64,000 bases of DNA from Alphaproteobacteria bacterium. Its GTDB lineage: Bacteria > Pseudomonadota > Alphaproteobacteria > Micropepsales > Micropepsaceae. Each line of letters begins with the position of its first letter. Position 1 is the stretch's first letter. The notes below the pieces were generated by a model. The model was given only the letters and a program-made list of their open reading frames with translations. It made no database searches and was not told where the DNA came from. Positions 27,847-36,371 of the stretch are shown piece by piece. The stretch covers positions 62,001 through 126,000 of the forward strand of contig JAFARO010000014.1 in assembly GCA_019245415.1 (NCBI GenBank), given 5' to 3'. Both the position numbers and the translations under genes were made by a program.

Positions 27847-28311
27847 ATGACCCGCAACCCCTATTTCAACAGCCCTTTCCTGCTGGGCTTCGACCACCTG
27901 GAACGGCTGCTGGAGCGCACCGCCAAGGCCGGTGACGGCTATCCCCCGTATAACATTGAGCAATCCGGCGACGAGGGCCTGTGCATCACGCTCGCGGTTG
28001 CGGGCTTCGCGCCCGAGGATCTCTCGGTGACGACGGAGGATCGCCAACTCCTCATCCGCGGAAAGCAAACCGAAGGCCATGATCGCACGTTTCTACATCG
28101 TGGCATCGCAGCCCGGCAGTTCGAACGCAGTTTCGTGCTCGCCGAGGGGATCGAGGTCACGGGAGCAGAGCTTCGTAACGGACTTTTGACCGTGGCACTC
28201 GCCCGGCCGAAGGCGGAGCCGATCGTGCGCACCGTTCAAATCAGGACGGGCAACAACAATGCCGCAAACGACGCCGACGCGCGCCGCCGCGGGGAAGGAG
28301 GTCAGCGATGA
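27847..28311 (+). CDS. Hsp20 family small heat shock protein
   Basis: A 154-residue holdase of the IbpA/HspA type. The alpha-crystallin domain runs from about residue 37 to 130, with ITLAVAGFAPEDL, LLIRGKQTEG, FERSFVLAEGIEV and the ELRNGLLTVAL strand. The N-terminus (MTRNPYFNSPFLLGFDHLERLLE) is the usual one. The ATG at 27847 follows GGAGGG; the thermometer leader above controls it. It overlaps the DUF1150 gene by 4 bp. Confidence 0.95.
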   Translation: MTRNPYFNSPFLLGFDHLERLLERTAKAGDGYPPYNIEQSGDEGLCITLAVAGFAPEDLSVTTEDRQLLIRGKQTEGHDRTFLHRGIAARQFERSFVLAEGIEVTGAELRNGLLTVALARPKAEPIVRTVQIRTGNNNAANDADARRRGEGGQR

Positions 28312-28553
28312 CCGAGGATTTCGAACTGGACGACAAGCCGCAAGGTCAGCGGCAGATCGCCTACATCAAGCCCACGGACTCCGATGAGGCGCACCGTCTG
28401 GGCATCATCCCGCCCGGAATCGAGCTGCCGCCAGGCATCAAGCTGTACGTGCTCCACGCCGTCGACGGCAGCGTGCTCGGCTTCACCGACGCCTATGCTT
28501 CGGCCTACGGCGCCGCCGTGCAGAACGACCTGACGCCCGTGAGCGTGCACTAG
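28308..28553 (+). CDS. DUF1150 family protein
   Basis: An 81-residue protein matching DUF1150, a small alphaproteobacterial family found next to hsp20. Recognisable parts are RQIAYIKPTDSDEA and LYVLHAVDGSVLGF. It has no signal peptide. The ATGA overlap with hsp20 means it is co-expressed on heat shock. Function unknown. Confidence 0.85.
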   Translation: MTEDFELDDKPQGQRQIAYIKPTDSDEAHRLGIIPPGIELPPGIKLYVLHAVDGSVLGFTDAYASAYGAAVQNDLTPVSVH

Positions 28554-28609
28554 CCATCTGCTGCACGCGAGGCGGCGTCCTTCCGATCCGGGAGAGGTGC
28601 ATCTCATCC

Positions 28610-28999
28610 ATGCCCATCCGCATCGTCCGATTGGGCGCGCCGAGGGAACGCGGCGAAGGACTCCGCATCGGCACGGTGCGGAGGCCGCCGCGCGGCGTGC
28701 CCAAGGCGGACTTTGCGCGGCGCGACTTTTACGATGTCTGGCTGCCCGCTCTGTCGCCGGAGCCCGCGCTGGTGACCATGGCGCTGACAGCCAAGGACAG
28801 CCGCACATGGAATGCCTTTTTGCGCAAGTTCCGCGCCCAGATGTCCAAACCCGGCGCCGCGCAGCTGCTTGATCTGCTCGCGGCGCTGTCCCATGCGAGC
28901 GATTTCTCCGTCGGCTGCTATTGCGCCGACGAGGCGCGGTGCCATCGCTCCGTGCTGCGCGCGCTGCTCGAGCAGCGCGGTGCACGGATGGCCGCCTGA
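28610..28999 (+). CDS. DUF488 family protein
   Basis: A 129-residue cytoplasmic protein. The N-terminal segment RIGTVRRPPRGV and the C-terminal Cys/His motif CYCADEARCHRSVL are the marks of the DUF488 (YeaO-like) family. Role unknown, though the cysteine cluster suggests metal binding or redox chemistry. It stands alone between DUF1150 and the PrnB-family gene, 36 bp upstream of the latter. Confidence 0.78.
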   Translation: MPIRIVRLGAPRERGEGLRIGTVRRPPRGVPKADFARRDFYDVWLPALSPEPALVTMALTAKDSRTWNAFLRKFRAQMSKPGAAQLLDLLAALSHASDFSVGCYCADEARCHRSVLRALLEQRGARMAA

Positions 29000-29035
29000 C
29001 TTGCCCTTTCGCCCGCCCGACCGTATGAAACGCTC

Positions 29036-30211
29036 ATGAGCCGCGCCGCCGACTCTCTCGACCGCTGGATGCGCACGTCCTTCGTGGCCATGAACACGGA
29101 GCTGGAGGAGCTGTATTTCTCTCGCGAGGACCGCGCAGACGTCGAAGGCGTGGGCGACGCGATCAAGACTAGGCTGGCCGAGGAAGGCCGCGCGCTGATC
29201 CGCCCGCTCGCGGCGGAGGGCAACACCAACGAGGGTTTCGACCACGCCTTCGACGTGCTCGGCAATCTCGGGCTTTTCCTCGCGGCGCTGCGGCGTCACG
29301 AACTCACCAACCCGGCGCGCGAAACCGCTTCGCCTTTCGAGGAGGCGTCGGCGCTCGGGCTCCATATCGGGGCATCCTTGGGCGTCGCCCCGCGCTTCGC
29401 CACGGCGCATCTCGCCACCCACAACCGCGCCATCGACGGCGTGCAGAAGAGCTTCACCGCGCTGAAGGACGAGTTCGTCTTCATCGATTTCAACACGATG
29501 GGAATATTGAACTACAAGCGCGCTGCGGACGCGCTGATGCGGATACCGCCGCTGGGCATCTCCAACCCCTCCACGCTGCTGCTGCTCAACAACGCGCGCG
29601 ACGCGCTGAACGACGTGGCGCGCACCAACGACATCCTGTTCTCGCGCCTCGACAAGGACCGCTTCTTCTACAGCGTGCGGCCCTACTACAAGCCCTACCG
29701 CGTCGGGCGCCAGGAGTATCGCGGCGCCAATGCCGGCGATTTCTCCGGCATCAACCAGATCGACCTCCTGCTCGGTCTGTGCCGCGCCAACGACCCGGGC
29801 TATGCGCAGCTGCTGATCGACAAGATGCTGTTCATGATACCGGAAGACCAGCGCAGCCTGCGCGCCTGTCTCATCCATGCGCCGCTGCTGGACCAGTTCC
29901 TGGAGGCCGCGTCCTCGTCGTCCGGCAAAGCGTGGTTCGCCGACAATGGCCGCGCGCTCCTTGAGGTCTGCGAGGCCCATGGCCGTGCCGCGGTCCAGCA
30001 CCACGACCAGTTGTTCGAAAGCTTCATCGTCAAGATGTCGGCGTCGCTCGACAGCCGCCACCATGCGCAGCTCACGGCCAGCGGCCCGCCGCTACCGGTG
30101 CTGGCGAAGGCGCTCGAACGCCTGCGCGACCTGCGCGCGGCGGCGAAGCGCGACGACATTGAAACCGCGCACGACAAGCTCGAACTCCTGCGCCGCGCCT
30201 TGAGGGGGTAG
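29036..30211 (+). CDS. PrnB family (DUF1864) haem-enzyme homologue
   Basis: A 391-residue protein related to monodechloroaminopyrrolnitrin synthase PrnB, a member of the indoleamine/tryptophan dioxygenase fold. The clearest match is FFYSVRPYYKPYRVGRQEY (residues 214-232), which recalls PrnB FYDELRPFYEPIRVG-type sequence. A helix with EAHGRAAVQHHDQL near residue 320 offers candidate haem-ligand histidines. No other pyrrolnitrin genes (prnA, C, D) are nearby, so the substrate is probably different. I am fairly sure of the family, not of the reaction. Confidence 0.7.
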   Translation: MSRAADSLDRWMRTSFVAMNTELEELYFSREDRADVEGVGDAIKTRLAEEGRALIRPLAAEGNTNEGFDHAFDVLGNLGLFLAALRRHELTNPARETASPFEEASALGLHIGASLGVAPRFATAHLATHNRAIDGVQKSFTALKDEFVFIDFNTMGILNYKRAADALMRIPPLGISNPSTLLLLNNARDALNDVARTNDILFSRLDKDRFFYSVRPYYKPYRVGRQEYRGANAGDFSGINQIDLLLGLCRANDPGYAQLLIDKMLFMIPEDQRSLRACLIHAPLLDQFLEAASSSSGKAWFADNGRALLEVCEAHGRAAVQHHDQLFESFIVKMSASLDSRHHAQLTASGPPLPVLAKALERLRDLRAAAKRDDIETAHDKLELLRRALRG

Positions 30212-30265
30212 CGGCACCACGAATCCGCCTTGAGCCGCACACTTGTTTCGGATTAAGAACGCCCC

Positions 30266-30877
30266 ATGAAAACCAAGCTCCACAAGAACGATCTTCCCGA
30301 CGGACTCACGCTCGGATCCGTCGTGGCCATCGACAGCGAGACGCTCGGGCTCAACCCGTTCCGCGACCGGCTCTGCCTGGTGCAGCTGACAGGCGGCGAC
30401 GGCACTTGCCATCTGGTGCAGTTCGCGCCCGGCGCCTATGCCGCGCCGAACCTGAAGCGCATGCTCGCCGACGCGAGCACCTTGAAGCTCTTCCACTTCG
30501 CGCGCTTCGACATCGCGATGTTCAAGCGCTATCTGGGCGTGATGACGGCGCCCATCTATTGCACCAAGATCGTCTCGCGCCTGGTGCGCACCTACACCGA
30601 CCGTCACGGGCTCAAGGATCTGGTGAAGGAGTTGCTGGGCGTCGACATGTCGAAGGAACAGCAGAGCTCGGATTGGGGGGCGGCGGAGCTCAGCGACAAG
30701 CAGCTCGCCTACGCCGCCAGCGACGTCGTTCATCTCCATCGCCTGAAGGACGCGCTCGACGCGATGCTGGCGCGCGAAGGCCGTACCGAACTTGCCAAGG
30801 CGTGTTTCGACTTCCTGCCCGCGCGAGTCGAACTCGACCTCGCCGGCTGGGCGGACACCGACATCTTCGCGCATTGA
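30266..30877 (+). CDS. RNase D-like 3'-5' exonuclease
   Basis: A 203-residue DEDD exonuclease. Motif I is AIDSETLGL, motif II contains FHFARFDIAMF and motif III is YAASDVVHL (DEDDy type). It lacks the HRDC domains of full RNase D, as in many alphaproteobacteria. It may trim tRNA or other structured RNA 3' ends. It lies 54 bp after the PrnB-family gene and leads into the LPS block. Confidence 0.9.
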   Translation: MKTKLHKNDLPDGLTLGSVVAIDSETLGLNPFRDRLCLVQLTGGDGTCHLVQFAPGAYAAPNLKRMLADASTLKLFHFARFDIAMFKRYLGVMTAPIYCTKIVSRLVRTYTDRHGLKDLVKELLGVDMSKEQQSSDWGAAELSDKQLAYAASDVVHLHRLKDALDAMLAREGRTELAKACFDFLPARVELDLAGWADTDIFAH

Positions 30878-30996
30878 GTGCGCGCAGAGGCCGGCCGTGA
30901 CGGGATTTGGCACGTATTTGCCGCCATTTTGGATCATTGCTTGAAACGGCATGGGGCGATAGGCCAGATTGGCGCGAATTTCGCTCAAGCGGCCGG

Positions 30997-31998
30997 ATGC
31001 CCCCCAGACTCAAGACCGTTGCCAAGGACCAAGCGCAGAGCGATCTCGCGGCGGCGCGACGCGTCTTCGCATTCGCCGGTGAGGCGATCCGCTCGCTGAG
31101 CGACACGCTCGACGGCGCGTTCACGCGCGCCGTCGACACGCTGCTTGCGATCAAGGGCCGGGTCGTCGTCAGCGGGATGGGCAAGAGCGGCCATGTCGGG
31201 CGCAAGATCGCCGCCACGCTAGCCTCCACCGGCACGCCGGCGCAGTTCATCCATCCCGCGGAAGCAAGCCACGGCGATCTCGGCGCATTGACGCGTCAGG
31301 ACGCGGTGCTGATGCTGTCGTGGCGCGGCGAGACCGCCGAGCTTTCGGATCTCATCACCTATGCCAAGCGCTTCCATATCCCGCTGATCGGCGTCGCCGG
31401 CAATGCGGAGTCGACGCTGTTGCAGGCTGCCGACGTGGCCTTGCTGCTGCCCAACGCACGCGAAGCCTGTCCGATGGGACTTGCGCCCACCACCTCGACG
31501 ACCTTGATGCTGGTGCTGGGGGACGCGCTCGCGGTGGCGCTGATGGAACGGCGCGGATTTTCCGCCGACCAGTATCGCGATTTCCATCCCGGCGGCAGCC
31601 TGGGCCGCGCCCTCATCCGCGTCTCCGATCTCATGCACACCGGCGATGAGATCCCGCTGGTGGGCGAGCGCGACGCCGTGCCTGAGGTTCTCATCGCCAT
31701 CGCCGAGCACCGCTTCGGCTGTGTCGGCGTGGTCGACCGCAAGGGCGCGCTTGCCGGCATCATCACGGACGGCGATCTGCGCCGCCACATGGGCGCCGAT
31801 ATCATGAAGCGCAGCGCGCGGGACATCATGACGGCGGGCCCCAAGATCGCGGCACCGGACCAGCTCGCCGCCGAGGCCCTGGGCGTGATGAACGAGAAGA
31901 AGATCACGCAGCTCTTCGTTCTCGATCCCAAGGACCGCGGCCGAAAGCCGAAAGGGATCCTCCATATCCACGATTGCCTCAGAGCGGGGCTGGGGTGA
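30997..31998 (+). CDS. kdsD: Arabinose-5-phosphate isomerase (KpsF/GutQ family)
   Basis: Makes D-arabinose 5-phosphate, the precursor of Kdo in lipopolysaccharide. The 333-residue protein has an SIS domain (VVVSGMGKSGHVGRKIAATL and FIHPAEASHGDLG) and two C-terminal CBS domains starting near residue 210 (SDLMHTGDEIP). The ATG at 30997 is preferred over a TTG at 30907 because the extra N-terminus is not conserved in character. Its stop TGA overlaps the lptC ATG by one base. First gene of the kdsD-lptCAB cluster. Confidence 0.93.
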   Translation: MPPRLKTVAKDQAQSDLAAARRVFAFAGEAIRSLSDTLDGAFTRAVDTLLAIKGRVVVSGMGKSGHVGRKIAATLASTGTPAQFIHPAEASHGDLGALTRQDAVLMLSWRGETAELSDLITYAKRFHIPLIGVAGNAESTLLQAADVALLLPNAREACPMGLAPTTSTTLMLVLGDALAVALMERRGFSADQYRDFHPGGSLGRALIRVSDLMHTGDEIPLVGERDAVPEVLIAIAEHRFGCVGVVDRKGALAGIITDGDLRRHMGADIMKRSARDIMTAGPKIAAPDQLAAEALGVMNEKKITQLFVLDPKDRGRKPKGILHIHDCLRAGLG

Positions 31999-32696
31999 TG
32001 GCCGCGAAGAAATCCGCGCGCGCGCGCGCTCCGGGCAGGACCCAGCCTCAGCGCGAACGCCGCGACTGGACCGCGCGCGCACGGTCGACCACGCTCGATG
32101 CCGTCCGCTACAGCCAGTTCGTCGCGCTCATGAAGCGCGCATTGCCGATTGCCGCCGGCGCCATCCTCACCGTGGTTGTGGTCTACTCGCTCTTGCCGCG
32201 CGCGTCGGATCGCATTCAGGTCACGGCCCAGCGCCGCGGCTTGATCGAGAACGACCTCGCGATGATGAAACCGAAGCTCACCGGCACTGACGACCAGGGC
32301 AATCCTTTCGTCATCACCGCGGAAAAAGCCGTGCAGGACCCCAAGAACCTGCATCGGGCCCAGATGACGAAGATCGAGGCCGACATCGCCACGGCCGACG
32401 GCCACTGGATGAACGCGACCTCCGATCGGGGCCATTTCGACATGGATAAGCGATTGCTCAGTCTCGCCGGCGGAATCCAGTTCTTCTCGGATTCCGGCTT
32501 CGAGTTGCACACCGCAACGCTCGACGTGGACATGCGCAGCGGACTTTATCGCGGGCCGACAACGGTCACCGGCCATGGGCCGTTCGGCACGATGCGCGCC
32601 GACCGCTTCGAATTCGACCGCCCCGGCCAGATGCTGCATTTGAACGGCAACGTTCGCACGACGATTTATCCTTCCGCATTGAGGCAACGCAAATGA
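31998..32696 (+). CDS. lptC: LPS export ABC transporter periplasmic protein LptC
   Basis: A 232-residue bitopic inner-membrane protein that passes LPS from LptBFG to LptA. After a basic N-terminus (KKSARARAPGR) there is one membrane helix near residues 55-75 (IAAGAILTVVVVYSLL), then the jellyroll domain with MMKPKLTGTDDQGNPF and ITAEKA. It overlaps kdsD by one base and lptA by four (ATGA). Confidence 0.9.
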   Translation: MAAKKSARARAPGRTQPQRERRDWTARARSTTLDAVRYSQFVALMKRALPIAAGAILTVVVVYSLLPRASDRIQVTAQRRGLIENDLAMMKPKLTGTDDQGNPFVITAEKAVQDPKNLHRAQMTKIEADIATADGHWMNATSDRGHFDMDKRLLSLAGGIQFFSDSGFELHTATLDVDMRSGLYRGPTTVTGHGPFGTMRADRFEFDRPGQMLHLNGNVRTTIYPSALRQRK

Positions 32697-33250
32697 GATG
32701 GCTCTTGCTGATGGCTGCTCTCGCCGCATTTCCTGCGGCCGCGCCGGCGCAGGTCACCCGAGGCCTGGGGTTGAGCGCGAAGGACGCGAATGCGCCGATC
32801 CAGGTCTCCGCCGATCGCTTCGATGCCGATCTCAACGCCAAGTCCGGCGTCTATTCCGGAAATGTGCTGATCGTCCAAGGGGACATGCGGCTGCGCGCGG
32901 ACAAGGTGCGCATCACCACGGTCGCAGGAAAGCCGGACAAGATCTTCGCCGACGGCAACGTCGTGTTCGATGCGCCCTCCGGCAGCGCCAAGGGCGATAC
33001 CGGCGTGTACGACGTGAACCCGCGGCTGATCACCTTCAGCGGCCGGGTCGTCCTGATCCGCGAGAAGAATGTGATGCGCGGCAGCGTCCTGGTGGTGAAC
33101 CTGATTACCGGACAGGCACAGTTGGGCGCGAAGGGGATGTCGGGCGGACGCGTCCAGGGCCTGTTCGTGCCGCCGCCCAGCAATCCGCAGCCGCACGCAC
33201 AACCGCTCGCGCCGCAACCGGCACAGACGCCGCCCCGGACCAACCCGTAA
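32693..33250 (+). CDS. lptA: LPS transport periplasmic protein LptA (OstA-like)
   Basis: A 185-residue periplasmic bridge protein for LPS transport. It has a signal peptide (residues 1-20, APAQ end), then the OstA jellyroll with QVSADRFDADLNAKSGVYSGN, DKIFADGNVVF and LITFSGRVVL. The C-terminus is a proline-rich tail (PPPSNPQPHAQP), a lengthening seen in some alphaproteobacteria. It lies between lptC and lptB. Confidence 0.92.
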   Translation: MRWLLLMAALAAFPAAAPAQVTRGLGLSAKDANAPIQVSADRFDADLNAKSGVYSGNVLIVQGDMRLRADKVRITTVAGKPDKIFADGNVVFDAPSGSAKGDTGVYDVNPRLITFSGRVVLIREKNVMRGSVLVVNLITGQAQLGAKGMSGGRVQGLFVPPPSNPQPHAQPLAPQPAQTPPRTNP

Positions 33251-33292
33251 GGTTCATCGTTCCTTAAGCACGGACAGGCATGGTTCTTGCCC

Positions 33293-34090
33293 ATGGCAAC
33301 CAACAAAGCCACGAAACAAAAGACCGCAGCGCCGTCGTCGCCGCCGCGTCCGCGCGTCATCGACGGGGGCAAAGGCCTTGTGGTCAACCGCATTTCCAAG
33401 AGCTTCAACAAGCGCCCCGTCGTGCGCGGGGTGAGCCTGACGCTCAGGCGCGGCGAGGTCGTGGGTCTGCTGGGCCCCAATGGCGCCGGCAAGACGACCT
33501 GCTTCTACATCATCTCCGGCCTCATCCCGCCCGACGCCGGCACGATTGCGGTCGACGATGCCGACGTGACGCGGCTGCCGATGTATCGCCGCGCGCGGCT
33601 GGGAATAGGCTATCTGCCGCAGGAAGCGTCGATCTTTCGCGGGCTGACCGCCGAAGGAAACATTCGCGCGACCGCCGAGCTGGTAGAGCAGGACCCGGGC
33701 CGCCTCGAAGCCATCGTCGAGGAGCTCCTGGCGGAATTCGGCATCTCCCATGTGCGCAACACGCCTTCCATCGCCCTTTCGGGCGGCGAGCGCAGGCGGG
33801 TGGAGATCGCGCGCGCGCTGGCGACGCATCCTTCCTATATCCTGCTCGACGAGCCGCTGGCGGGCATCGACCCGATCGCCGTCGGCGAAATCCGCGACCT
33901 GGTCAAGCATCTCAAGGACCGCGGCATCGGCGTTCTGATCACCGACCACAATGTGCGCGACGCGCTCGACATCATCGATCGCGCCTACATCCTGCATGAA
34001 GGCCTGGTGATGAAGGAAGGTACGCCGGCGGAGATCGTCAGCGATCGCGACGTGCGCCGGGTTTATCTGGGCGAAAAATTCTCGTTGTAG
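33293..34090 (+). CDS. lptB: LPS export ABC transporter ATP-binding protein LptB
   Basis: ATPase of the LptBFG complex that extracts LPS from the inner membrane. The 265-residue protein has Walker A GPNGAGKT (residues 61-68), Q-loop YLPQEAS, signature LSGGERRR, and Walker B ILLDEPLAGID. An N-terminal extension of about 28 residues (Lys/Pro-rich) precedes the ABC domain. The ATG at 33293 gives the more usual N-terminus; a TTG two codons upstream is possible. It precedes rpoN by 16 bp. Confidence 0.96.
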   Translation: MATNKATKQKTAAPSSPPRPRVIDGGKGLVVNRISKSFNKRPVVRGVSLTLRRGEVVGLLGPNGAGKTTCFYIISGLIPPDAGTIAVDDADVTRLPMYRRARLGIGYLPQEASIFRGLTAEGNIRATAELVEQDPGRLEAIVEELLAEFGISHVRNTPSIALSGGERRRVEIARALATHPSYILLDEPLAGIDPIAVGEIRDLVKHLKDRGIGVLITDHNVRDALDIIDRAYILHEGLVMKEGTPAEIVSDRDVRRVYLGEKFSL

Positions 34091-34106
34091 GCGGGGCGTA
34101 AAGCGT

Positions 34107-35615
34107 ATGGCGTTGGGGCAGCGTCTCGAAATCCGGCAGGGCCAGTCCCTGGTGCTGACGCCGCAGCTGCAGCAGGCGATCAAGCTGTTGCAGCTGTCCA
34201 ACATCGAACTCGCCGAATACTGCGAACAGGAACTGGAGCGCAATCCGCTGCTCGAGCGCGACGAGCGCGAGGGCCAGGCCGAGAGCGAGCGCGAGACGCC
34301 CGAGCCGCAGGACACGGGTGCCGAAGGCCTCGACAGCGCACTGGCGCGCGAGGATTTCTCCAAGGCCGAGGATATGGATGCGTCGGCCGAGGACAAATAC
34401 GACGGCTCCGAAGCGCCGACGCCCGCGGCACCGCTGACCGACTGGAGCACCGTGCGCAACGGCCAGCGCTTCGAGGGCGACGAGGACGCGCTCGAATCCT
34501 CGATCTCCGCCAACCTCACACTCAAGGATCATCTCGAAGCGCAGCTCGCGCTGGCAGCCCTGACGCCCGACAAGCGCCTGATCGGCCTCGCGCTGATCGA
34601 TGCGGTGGACGAGGCCGGCTATCTGCGCGCCGATCTCGAGGAGATGGCAGAGCGGCTCGGGACGGCGCGCGCGGCCGTGGAAGAGGTGTTGCGCGTCCTT
34701 CAGGGCTTCGACCCCGTCGGGGTCGCGGCGCGGGATCTGGCGGAATGCCTGTCGCTGCAGCTCAAGGCGAAGGACCGGCTCGATCCGGCGATGGCGACGC
34801 TGCTCACGCGTCTCGACCTGGTGGCGCGCCGCGAGAACGCCGCGCTGTCGGCGATTTGCGGCGTCGACGCCGAAGACGTCGCAGACATGATCGCGGAGAT
34901 CCGCGGCCTCACCCCCAAGCCGGGCCTTGCCTTCGGCGGCGAGCCGGTTCAGCCCGTGATCCCGGATGTCTTCGTGCGCGAAAGCAATGACGGCGCCTGG
35001 CAGATCGAGCTCAATTCCGAAACCCTGCCGCGGCTTCTGGTCAATTCACGCTACTATGCCAAGGTCTCGTCCGGCGCGCGCGACAAGGATTCGAAGGCCT
35101 ATCTGACCGAATGCCTCAACACCGCGAATTGGCTGGTGAAGAGCCTGGATCAGCGCGCGCGCACGATCCTGAAGGTCGCGTCGGAGATCGTGCGCCAGCA
35201 GGACGGATTCCTGACCTATGGCGTGAGGCACCTGCGGCCGCTCAATCTGCGCACGGTGGCCGACGCCATTCAAATGCACGAATCCACAGTGAGCCGAGTC
35301 ACGTCGAACAAATACATCGCCACGCCGCGCGGGGTGTTTGAGCTCAAATACTTCTTCACCGCCTCGATCCAGTCGGTGAACGGCGCCGAGGCGCATTCGG
35401 CGGAAGCCGTGCGCGACCGCATCCGCGAGATGATCGAGCGCGAGAGCGGGCGCGACATCCTTTCGGACGATCGCATCGTGGCGCTGCTCACGGCGGACGG
35501 CGTGAACATCGCGCGCCGCACCGTCGCAAAGTATCGCGAGGCGATGCGCATCCCCTCCTCGCTGGAACGCAAGCGCTCGAAATACTCGGATTCGGCTGCC
35601 GCCGAACTTCGTTAA
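34107..35615 (+). CDS. rpoN: RNA polymerase sigma-54 factor
   Basis: Sigma factor for nitrogen and other activator-dependent promoters. The 502-residue protein has the N-terminal activator-interacting region (SLVLTPQLQQAIKLLQLSN), an acidic variable linker, the core-binding domain, and the C-terminal RpoN box ARRTVAKYREAMRIPSS that contacts the -24 element. It is followed, unusually, by a promoter and structured leader rather than by an hpf/raiA gene. Confidence 0.97.
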   Translation: MALGQRLEIRQGQSLVLTPQLQQAIKLLQLSNIELAEYCEQELERNPLLERDEREGQAESERETPEPQDTGAEGLDSALAREDFSKAEDMDASAEDKYDGSEAPTPAAPLTDWSTVRNGQRFEGDEDALESSISANLTLKDHLEAQLALAALTPDKRLIGLALIDAVDEAGYLRADLEEMAERLGTARAAVEEVLRVLQGFDPVGVAARDLAECLSLQLKAKDRLDPAMATLLTRLDLVARRENAALSAICGVDAEDVADMIAEIRGLTPKPGLAFGGEPVQPVIPDVFVRESNDGAWQIELNSETLPRLLVNSRYYAKVSSGARDKDSKAYLTECLNTANWLVKSLDQRARTILKVASEIVRQQDGFLTYGVRHLRPLNLRTVADAIQMHESTVSRVTSNKYIATPRGVFELKYFFTASIQSVNGAEAHSAEAVRDRIREMIERESGRDILSDDRIVALLTADGVNIARRTVAKYREAMRIPSSLERKRSKYSDSAAAELR

Positions 35616-35624
35616 TTGCAAGCG

Positions 35625-35653
35625 TTGACATTGCGGCAAGCGGGGACTAATTA
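35625..35653 (+). promoter_or_regulatory. Strong sigma-70 type promoter after rpoN
   Basis: TTGACA (35625-35630), exactly 17 bases, then TAATTA (35648-35653). It begins only 9 bp after the rpoN stop. The predicted start lies near 35660, at the base of the structured RNA described next. Confidence 0.7.
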
Positions 35654-35745
35654 CCGCGCCGCCTCGCAAGAATGACGCATGTCACCCGAGGCCGGGCAGA
35701 GCCTGCGGGTGGGCGAAAGCCGGAAACTCGAGGCGCGCGGTTTCG
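35653..35745 (+). ncRNA. Candidate structured RNA or ptsN leader
   Basis: ACCGCGCCGCCTCG (35653-35666) pairs with CGAGGCGCGCGGT (35729-35741), a 13-bp stem with a single bulged C. Inside are ACCCGAGGC/GCCTGCGGGT (35684-35710, one bulge) and GGC-GAAA-GCC (35712-35721), a GNRA-capped hairpin. The whole forms a three-way junction and ends in TTTCGTTTT. No known RNA class is recognised, and no protein frame of note covers it. Confidence 0.45.
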
Positions 35746-35858
35746 TTTTGGCTTGAGGGAATGGTGTCCAGAATAGTGTCTGCTTGCGCAGGACGGCCGC
35801 GCGGCAACGCAGCACCATTTCGCTGTTGCACAAGGCTCGCGCCAACAAAAGGTCAGCA

Positions 35859-36326
35859 ATGAACATCTCCGATTTGCTCAGGCCCGATGCGGTTTTCGCG
35901 TCGCTCAAGGTGCAGAGCAAAAAGCAGCTTCTTCAGGAGCTCGCAGCGCGTGCAGCGCAGCAAACCGGCATCGCCGAGCGGCGCATCTTCGAGACTCTCA
36001 CCGAGCGCGAGAGGCTGGGTTCGACCGGCGTCGGCCAGGGAATCGCGATTCCGCATGGCAGGCTCGCCGAAGTGAAGCAGATCGCGGGCGTTTTCGCGCG
36101 GCTGGACGCGGCCATCGACTATGACGCGGTGGATAAGCAACCGGTCGATCTCGTGTTCATGCTGCTCGCGCCGGACGCGGCAGGAGCCGATCACTTGAAG
36201 GCCCTGGCACGCGTCTCTCGCTTGCTGCGCAATCAACAGGCCTGCGAGAAGCTGCGCGCGGCCACGCGTCAGGAGGCGCTGTACGCCATCCTGACCGAAC
36301 CGGCCGCCAGCGCACGCGCCGCATAG
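35859..36326 (+). CDS. ptsN: PTS IIA-like nitrogen regulatory protein PtsN
   Basis: EIIA-Ntr of the nitrogen-PTS phosphorelay that links phosphate transfer to nitrogen, potassium and envelope control. The 155-residue protein has the phosphorylated histidine at residue 66 (GIAIPHGRL) and the usual LLRPDAVFASLK N-terminus. Downstream of rpoN as in most proteobacteria, but the intervening hpf gene is missing and replaced by the structured leader. Confidence 0.94.
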   Translation: MNISDLLRPDAVFASLKVQSKKQLLQELAARAAQQTGIAERRIFETLTERERLGSTGVGQGIAIPHGRLAEVKQIAGVFARLDAAIDYDAVDKQPVDLVFMLLAPDAAGADHLKALARVSRLLRNQQACEKLRAATRQEALYAILTEPAASARAA

Positions 36327-36371
36327 GGCTCCTCCATTGGAACTGAGGCAGCAATTGTCCATTACAGGAAG

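Noticed and set aside
35651..35920. 89-residue minus-strand frame between rpoN and ptsN
   Set aside because: Overlaps the start of ptsN, has no ribosome site or recognisable motif, and covers the structured RNA.
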